A program made the position numbers and the translations under genes. A stretch of 64,000 bases of DNA from Granulicella sp. L60 (GTDB lineage: Bacteria > Acidobacteriota > Terriglobia > Terriglobales > Acidobacteriaceae), in contig NZ_LMUR01000018.1 of the NCBI RefSeq assembly GCF_009765825.1, forward strand, positions 1,534,454 to 1,598,453, written 5' to 3'. The notes under the pieces are model-generated. The model saw only the letters and a list, made by a program, of their open reading frames with translations. It made no database searches and was not told where the DNA came from. Below, in pieces: positions 59,260 through 64,000 of the stretch (positions are counted from its first letter, which is position 1; each line of letters begins with the position of its first letter).

Positions 59260-61326
59260 TTATGTCACCACCAGCGCTGCTCCGGCGTTGATCACACTTT
59301 GAGGCTGGGCTTCCTTGTGAACTCGCAGGACGAGTATGTCGTCCTCCTGCCCGAACGCCTGCGCTGCGGATGCAAGTGTAGCCGCGGATATCGGCCTCTG
59401 CAACATCTCTTCGATCCGCCCAAACCCGAACAACTCCTTATGTGCATCCTGCGCCTCTGCAACTCCGTCCGACATCAGCATCAAGGTATCCGCAGGTGCC
59501 AGCGTAAACTGCATCACGAGAAAATCCGCACCCGGAATCACACCAATCGGTAGCGCGCCCTCCATCTGCATTTCCACTCCATTCAGATAGGGTGGCAGAT
59601 GTCCGGCATTCGCCAGCGTCACCTCTCCGTTCGCCGCAATTCGAAGAATCAGGCAGGTGGCGCTAGCGCCTCCTCGATCGCACAGCTGATCGTTTAGGCT
59701 GTCCATCAGAGTCAGCGGATCAGTGTGATAGCGCACCGACGTACGAATAGCACCAACGATCAGCGCGACAAGCATCCCCGCCTGCAATCCCTTGCCCGTC
59801 ACGTCGCCTACAACGATCAACACACTGCCGTCGCTCTGGATCGGAATAATCTGGAAGAAGTCCCCTCCAACCTCGCGTGCCGGACGATAATCACTCTCGA
59901 TTGCGAGTCCCCGTATAGTGGGGATCTCCTCCGGAATCAGAACATGCTGCACCTGCCGCGCCTGCTCGATCTCAGCCTTCCACTGCTCCCGCTTGCGCTG
60001 CGTGTGTAAAAAGCGCCGCAGCAACATGAATGTGATCAGGAAGAGGGAGAAGATCGTCGAGATGGTTCCAAGATGAACGTTGAATCCGAGTACGTTGAAG
60101 CTCGTTCGTACATGCAGGATGACGAGCTCTCGCTGATAAAGCGCGACAGCAACCAGCAGCACCGCAGATAGTGCCAGCCAACCCTCTGTCTTCTGCTTGC
60201 TGATTCCCCAAAACGTAATCGCGCAAAGCAGTACCGCCAGACCCAGCTTCACCGCTAGCAGGGCAGGGGAGAGATACACCGCCGCATGCACGGGAATCTT
60301 CTCTCCATACAGCGGAGGACGCAGCATGACCGTACCGATCATCAGCAGAAGCACCATCGTCCACACTGCACGTTGGATCCAGTCCATCCGAACGACGCGG
60401 AACCAGTATCCCCAGAACAGCACCCAAAGTCCGATTCGCATCGGCCCCAGCACAACATCGGTCAATAAAACGCGATCCACCTGTGGGATCCATGTAGAAA
60501 AGTTGACGATGAGCACCACGCCGATACTCAACATCGTCACAGCGCACACCAGACTCAGCCACAGATACGCAGCCTCCGTGCGGTCCATCCACAAAAGGCT
60601 GATGGCGATCAGCCACGCGAGAAACAGAATCAGCAGTTCCACAAAGCCGCTGCCGATATCGTGACCGATGTCATCCCAATCCAGCTGGACCAGCGTTCCG
60701 ATCACTGCTGCATGTCCCAACACAGGAGGTCCATGCATCCCACCAGCGTCAGGGGTGCTAAAAGGTGTCGCACTGTCCATCCACATTCTTATGGCAATAG
60801 TCATGGGTCCCGTACGCAGCTCGCGCGGAAGCCGAAAAGCTTCTGGCAGGGTGCTGTAGGCTGTGACTCCACGGTCAGTAAATTTGCCGAACTCGCCGAT
60901 AAGCTCGCCGTTCACATAAACCTGATACGCATCGTCTACCTGAGCAGGCATCTTGATTGCAAGCGCTCCATGCGAACTCTGCACGTCAATCCGCAACCTG
61001 TACCACGCATACCCTGAGTGGTCGGGATAACCGGCATCCGTCCATCCCGGAATAAATCCGCTGATTCCCAACTCTGGATTCGCCGAACCCGCTGGAGGTG
61101 TCAGGTCGATCGATCCCCAGCTGCTGTCGTCGAAGTCGCGCCCTGCCCACGCCATATCGTCGCCGATGTGAAACTTCCACGCTCCGGACAACTCCGCAGT
61201 CCCGTCTCCCAGTTTTACCTCGAGCTGAGATTCATTCTTCGGGACATTGAGAGTATTCTGCCCGCGAGACTCAGCCGTTAGGCCTACGAGCAGCAACAAC
61301 GCGATAGACAACACAACGTGGCGCAT
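59260..61326 (-). CDS. 7TM receptor-PP2C (SpoIIE-like) serine phosphatase
   Basis: 688 residues. A signal peptide (LSIALLLLVGLTAESRGQ) is followed by a periplasmic galactose-binding-like domain (about 45-190: GAWKFHIGDDMAWAGRDFDD, HSGYAWYRLRIDVQSSHGAL), seven predicted membrane helices (about 225-430: FVELLILFLAWLIAISLLWM, AVTMLSIGVVLIVNFSTWIP, and so on), a linker helix with LRRFLHTQRKREQWKAEIEQ, and a PP2C domain (about 460-680) with ARQVQHVLIPEEIPTIRGLA, EVGGDFFQII, VVGDVTGKGLQAGM, NAGHLPPYL, LMLMSDGVAEA and EDDILVL. The layout is that of 7TM-DISM receptors, coupling a periplasmic signal, often a sugar, to dephosphorylation of a STAS protein. Here it is the membrane input of the partner-switching cluster. 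Confidence 0.94.
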   Translation of the reverse strand: MRHVVLSIALLLLVGLTAESRGQNTLNVPKNESQLEVKLGDGTAELSGAWKFHIGDDMAWAGRDFDDSSWGSIDLTPPAGSANPELGISGFIPGWTDAGYPDHSGYAWYRLRIDVQSSHGALAIKMPAQVDDAYQVYVNGELIGEFGKFTDRGVTAYSTLPEAFRLPRELRTGPMTIAIRMWMDSATPFSTPDAGGMHGPPVLGHAAVIGTLVQLDWDDIGHDIGSGFVELLILFLAWLIAISLLWMDRTEAAYLWLSLVCAVTMLSIGVVLIVNFSTWIPQVDRVLLTDVVLGPMRIGLWVLFWGYWFRVVRMDWIQRAVWTMVLLLMIGTVMLRPPLYGEKIPVHAAVYLSPALLAVKLGLAVLLCAITFWGISKQKTEGWLALSAVLLVAVALYQRELVILHVRTSFNVLGFNVHLGTISTIFSLFLITFMLLRRFLHTQRKREQWKAEIEQARQVQHVLIPEEIPTIRGLAIESDYRPAREVGGDFFQIIPIQSDGSVLIVVGDVTGKGLQAGMLVALIVGAIRTSVRYHTDPLTLMDSLNDQLCDRGGASATCLILRIAANGEVTLANAGHLPPYLNGVEMQMEGALPIGVIPGADFLVMQFTLAPADTLMLMSDGVAEAQDAHKELFGFGRIEEMLQRPISAATLASAAQAFGQEDDILVLRVHKEAQPQSVINAGAALVVT

Positions 61327-61411
61327 ATGGACTCATCTCAATCCTGTTCTTGCCTGCTAATTAGGAGTCCGTCTCCTGCAGGTTCAATACTGAAGCACCA
61401 TCATAGACAAA

Positions 61412-61440
61412 GGTGCCCTGCAGCATATGCGCAGGGCACC
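61412..61440 (-). terminator. Strong hairpin after the PEP-CTERM gene
   Basis: A perfect 10-bp stem (GGTGCCCTGC / GCAGGGCACC) with a 9-nt loop lies 98 bp downstream of the PEP-CTERM stop. On the minus strand it is followed by TTTGTCTAT, a short T-rich tail, so it is a plausible but imperfect intrinsic terminator. Confidence 0.6.
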
Positions 61441-61537
61441 ACAACCGTCATCTCTTTTTCATCTTCTGCAAACATGCAGGTGTTCCATGATGCCTGCGTG
61501 CTCGAGTATCCAGCAGTCAATCGGAAGACTGATAAAG

Positions 61538-62122
61538 TCAGCCGCGGACCAACTGACGGAAGCGAGGGCTGAAAAAAGATCCCAGCAAAAGCATTCCGGT
61601 AAACATCAATACAAACGACTGAGGCTCCGGGGTTTCATTCGCAAGTCCTTCTCCCGGAATCTGCGAGTAATCGGTGACGCCGCTCTCTGTGATGAGAAAG
61701 GTGCTGACAGGTAAACCATCCGACAAAATGGATCCGTCTGAAAACGACATGATGAACTCATTGCCGGATGTGCAGGAGGCCACAGCAAAGATATTTGGGT
61801 TATTTCCTGTTGTGGGATCGCTAGGCGCCGGTGTGCAGTCGGCAGTACCGCCCGCCAAGATGCCGGATCCTGAGAACTCCAACGTCAGCGAAGTCCAAGT
61901 CTGCCCCGTAGCATTTTCGCCAGCGAAACAGCCATCGGCTGTCACCCCGTTCGGCAGTTCGCCTGGCTGGCAAGCTGAAAAACTGAACATGAAGTCGTTT
62001 GATGTAATGGATTCGACCGGAATATTAGGGTCGAGAATGTTGGTATGGAAATTGACGCCAAATGCGGGCAGAGACATGCAGGAGGCAGCTACAACGAGAA
62101 ATAAACAACGAAGCGTTTTCAT
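61538..62122 (-). CDS. PEP-CTERM sorting-signal protein
   Basis: 194 residues from the ATG with a strong GAGGAG 8 bases upstream. Signal peptide: LRCLFLVVAASCMSLPAFG. The mature domain has four cysteines (FSACQPGE, DGCFAGE, ADCTPA, VASCTSG) and Gly/Asn/Thr-rich beta-type sequence with no named fold. The C-terminus is a PEP-CTERM signal: TPEPQSFVLMFTGMLLLGSF followed by a basic tail FSPRFRQLVRG, with the PEP motif at residues 165-167. Such proteins are cleaved by exosortase EpsH and often associate with exopolysaccharide. No exosortase gene is in the window. It is transcribed alone from the 362-bp leader on its right. Confidence 0.9.
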   Translation of the reverse strand: MKTLRCLFLVVAASCMSLPAFGVNFHTNILDPNIPVESITSNDFMFSFSACQPGELPNGVTADGCFAGENATGQTWTSLTLEFSGSGILAGGTADCTPAPSDPTTGNNPNIFAVASCTSGNEFIMSFSDGSILSDGLPVSTFLITESGVTDYSQIPGEGLANETPEPQSFVLMFTGMLLLGSFFSPRFRQLVRG

Positions 62123-62484
62123 AAGAATCTCCTCAAGCTGTGAATATAGATATTCCAGTAGCAAGGTGTCTGGCCGATGGGGGCTTGTGTCTCGGAGACT
62201 ACGCGATGATTTCTAACAGTGTCAACGTAATTGTTTTGCGCGAGGATACTTCGCTGAAGTTGGCTCTGCGCCTGTATTGTGCGTGTCTAATGTTGTTCCA
62301 CTTAAGCTGCAAATAGGTGCATATTCATTCAGTTCCTGCGCCATCACAAATCGGATTTTGTGAGACGAAATCTCCTATGAAGTTGCACTTCAACAATGGT
62401 CATCCATTATTAAATCAATCGCTTCTAGTAACCTTCGCGAGCTACATCTCTCCGACAGTTTGATCAATCAGTCGCATCACGAAG
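62123..62484. other. Intergenic region upstream of the PEP-CTERM gene
   Basis: No gene was found. It contains the leader of the PEP-CTERM gene, an inverted repeat TCACAAA/TTTGTGA with a 6-nt centre (about 62345-62364), a shorter dyad GAAGT-TGC-ACTTC (62378-62391) and a single CTTAAG (62301-62306) without a second half-site. Any of the dyads could end the NCS1 transcript, but none has a T-run. Confidence 0.4.
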
Positions 62485-63930
62485 TTAGGTCCGTCCGACC
62501 CTGTATCTCAGCATGAGGATGTAGTAGGTGGCAGCTGCAACAAAAAAGCCAACAAACCATGCGTAGTCGTAAAGGAATCGCAGAGCCGACACCGCAAGAC
62601 CGATCAACGCAATCACCACGCCCCCCACAAGCGCGACGATCGCTCGCGGGTTGACTCCTCGTGTGTACTCGTAAGTGCCTCCCCGGCGATACAGCGAGAC
62701 CGTATCCAGGCGGGTGTCGCGAATCAGAAAGTAGTCTGCGACCATAATCCCGGCCACAGGGCCCAGTAATCCGGAGTATCCAATCAGCCATCCGAAGATA
62801 TAGCTTCCAAAGCTATCCATCAGCTTCCACGGCATCATCGCGAGCCCAAGAAATCCAGTAATCAGGCCACCAGTACGAAAGCTGATCAAGCCAGGAGCAA
62901 GATTCGAGAAATCATTCGAGGGTGATACTACATTCGCCCCAATATTCACATTGAGCGTCGCAATCAATAACGCTACCAGCGCCAGTAACGCAGCCATCGG
63001 CTGGTGAAATCGCCCCAGCAGTGTAATCGGAGACCATACCGGCTCGCCAAAGATCGTGACCGAAGCAGAAGTGCAGGCGATCCCAATAAACGAGTACAGG
63101 GTCATTGCGATCGGAAGGCCAAACGCCTGCCCCACGATCTGCGAGTCCTGCGACTTGGCATAGCGCGTGAAGTCCGGAATATTCAGCGAGAGCGTCGCCC
63201 AATAACCCACCATGGCTGTGAGCGAAGGAAAGAAAAAGTGAAAAAAACTTCCCGTCGTCTGAAAGCGGCTGGGTGCAGCCAGCATCGGCCCGAAACCTCC
63301 CGCCTTATGCAGCATCCAAAATAAAAGGATCAGCGACATCACGAGCATAAACGGCGCAGAAAAACTCTGTAGAAAACGTATCGATTCCACGCCGCGCCAC
63401 ACAACGCACATATTCAATAACCAGAATCCGAGAAAACTTACCCACAGCACGACCGGCATGTGCACCGTCGCAGGCCACAAAACGCCGATCATCGCAGCGA
63501 TCGCTTGTCCACCCAGCCAGGACTGAATTCCAAACCATCCGCACGCCACAATCGCACGCAACATCGCTGGAAGGTTCGCGCCCCGCGTCCCAAAACTCGC
63601 ACGCACAAACACGGGAAAGGGAATCCCATATTTAGCGCCAGCGTGCGCATTCAAAAGCATTGGCGCGAGCACGATCAGATTCCCCAGCAAGATGGTGAAG
63701 ACTGCCTGCTTCCAGTTCATGCCACCCGCAATCAGCGAAGAGGCGAGCATGTAAGTCGTCACTTCCATCGACATCGAGAACCACAGCGCAATGTAGTTGT
63801 ATGTTCCCCAGGTCCGGTGCGCCGCCGTCGTAGGTGCCAGGTCGTCGTTATAGAGACGCGGGTCATGCTCCGCTGCAATCTCTCCCGCTGCCCTATCGAG
63901 ACCCGCCGATGTCGATGACCCTACTGCCAT
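62485..63930 (-). CDS. NCS1-family nucleobase/hydantoin:cation symporter
   Basis: 481 residues with about 12 membrane helices. Family motifs: NDDLAPTTAAHRTWGTYNYI at 28-47 (the conserved cytoplasmic N-terminal stretch before TM1), IALWFSMSMEVTTYMLASSL, GIPFPVFVRASFGTRGANLP, GWFGIQSWLGGQAI (the conserved W-F-G-I-Q of substrate-binding TM3), LSLNIPDFTRYAKSQDSQIV (sodium-site region), and GPVAGIMVADYFLIR. This is the pattern of Mhp1, PucI and AllP. The substrate is likely a hydantoin, allantoin, uracil or similar base. GGAGG precedes the ATG by 5-6 bases. No catabolic partner genes are in view; the gene starts 70 bp from the right edge of the window. Confidence 0.94.
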   Translation of the reverse strand: MAVGSSTSAGLDRAAGEIAAEHDPRLYNDDLAPTTAAHRTWGTYNYIALWFSMSMEVTTYMLASSLIAGGMNWKQAVFTILLGNLIVLAPMLLNAHAGAKYGIPFPVFVRASFGTRGANLPAMLRAIVACGWFGIQSWLGGQAIAAMIGVLWPATVHMPVVLWVSFLGFWLLNMCVVWRGVESIRFLQSFSAPFMLVMSLILLFWMLHKAGGFGPMLAAPSRFQTTGSFFHFFFPSLTAMVGYWATLSLNIPDFTRYAKSQDSQIVGQAFGLPIAMTLYSFIGIACTSASVTIFGEPVWSPITLLGRFHQPMAALLALVALLIATLNVNIGANVVSPSNDFSNLAPGLISFRTGGLITGFLGLAMMPWKLMDSFGSYIFGWLIGYSGLLGPVAGIMVADYFLIRDTRLDTVSLYRRGGTYEYTRGVNPRAIVALVGGVVIALIGLAVSALRFLYDYAWFVGFFVAAATYYILMLRYRVGRT

Positions 63931-64000
63931 GCCCCTCCTCTCGCCTCTCGCCGCAGATACTGCCCTCTCCCAATCCCGCCTATATACCGGCCGCCCTCTA

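Noticed and set aside
62161..62175. Sigma54-like GG/GC element upstream of the PEP-CTERM gene (minus strand)
   Set aside because: The GG and GC dinucleotides are separated by 11 bp, not the required 10, and the consensus around them is poor.
1..64000. CRISPR arrays, insertion sequences, prophage or integron
   Set aside because: No regularly spaced short direct repeats, no transposase- or integrase-like protein and no terminal inverted repeats were found on either strand.

Overview
The window looks like a chromosomal segment of a soil acidobacterium (Acidobacteriota, Terriglobia-like). This is inferred from three things: TonB-dependent receptors with an N-terminal carboxypeptidase-regulatory-like domain, two very large Y_Y_Y/beta-propeller sensor kinases paired with LuxR-type regulators, and an unusual density of two-component systems, RND pumps and secreted glycoside hydrolases. 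Codon use is rich in C- and G-ending codons. No insertion sequence, phage gene, integrase, CRISPR array or rRNA gene was seen. There is one tRNA gene.

Layout. 1-1.3 kb: truncated APC-type (polyamine-like) permease, then tRNA-Ser(GCT). 1.5-4.3 kb: small unknown gene, a membrane pseudokinase with a periplasmic SPOR domain, and a GT2 glycosyltransferase. 4.8-8.5 kb: Y_Y_Y sensor kinase and LuxR regulator. 8.7-10.9 kb: secreted S53 (kumamolisin-type) peptidase with a clear terminator. 11.3-15.7 kb: TonB-dependent receptor plus an unknown secreted protein. 16.2-21.6 kb: TonB receptor, YVTN beta-propeller and histidine acid phosphatase in operon order. 21.8-26.3 kb: two OmpR-type two-component systems in tandem. 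26.4-27.8 kb: PAP2 acid phosphatase and MgtC-like membrane protein. 28-30.2 kb: a third OmpR-type system, divergent from an operon (30.3-37.3 kb) with a secreted unknown, DUF190, TolC-like, HlyD-like and RND genes. 37.3-38.6 kb: DUF481 outer-membrane protein. 38.9-48.1 kb: a fourth OmpR-type system followed by a YVTN protein and a second tripartite pump. 48.1-51.7 kb: GH42 beta-galactosidase and L-arabinose isomerase. 52.2-57.0 kb: second Y_Y_Y kinase/LuxR pair and a GH16-like lipoprotein. 57.2-61.3 kb: partner-switching module (STAS protein, RsbW-like kinase, two PP2C/SpoIIE phosphatases). 61.5-63.9 kb: PEP-CTERM protein and NCS1 nucleobase/hydantoin-type transporter.

Common threads. (1) Three exact CTTAAG-N5-CTTAAG boxes and one CTTAAG-N5-CTTAAT box lie only in non-coding DNA: before the fourth two-component system, before its downstream pump operon, before the PAP2 phosphatase, and upstream of the first TonB receptor. 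They match the direct-repeat layout known for PmrA/QseB-type regulators and suggest a small local regulon. (2) A different 11-bp-phased repeat (GTAAG three times) sits between the third two-component system and its divergent pump operon. (3) A dispersed intergenic repeat of about 165-180 bp occurs three times in the same orientation. (4) Two phosphatases plus TonB transport point to scavenging of organic phosphate. Together the segment reads as an envelope-sensing, nutrient-scavenging and efflux region.
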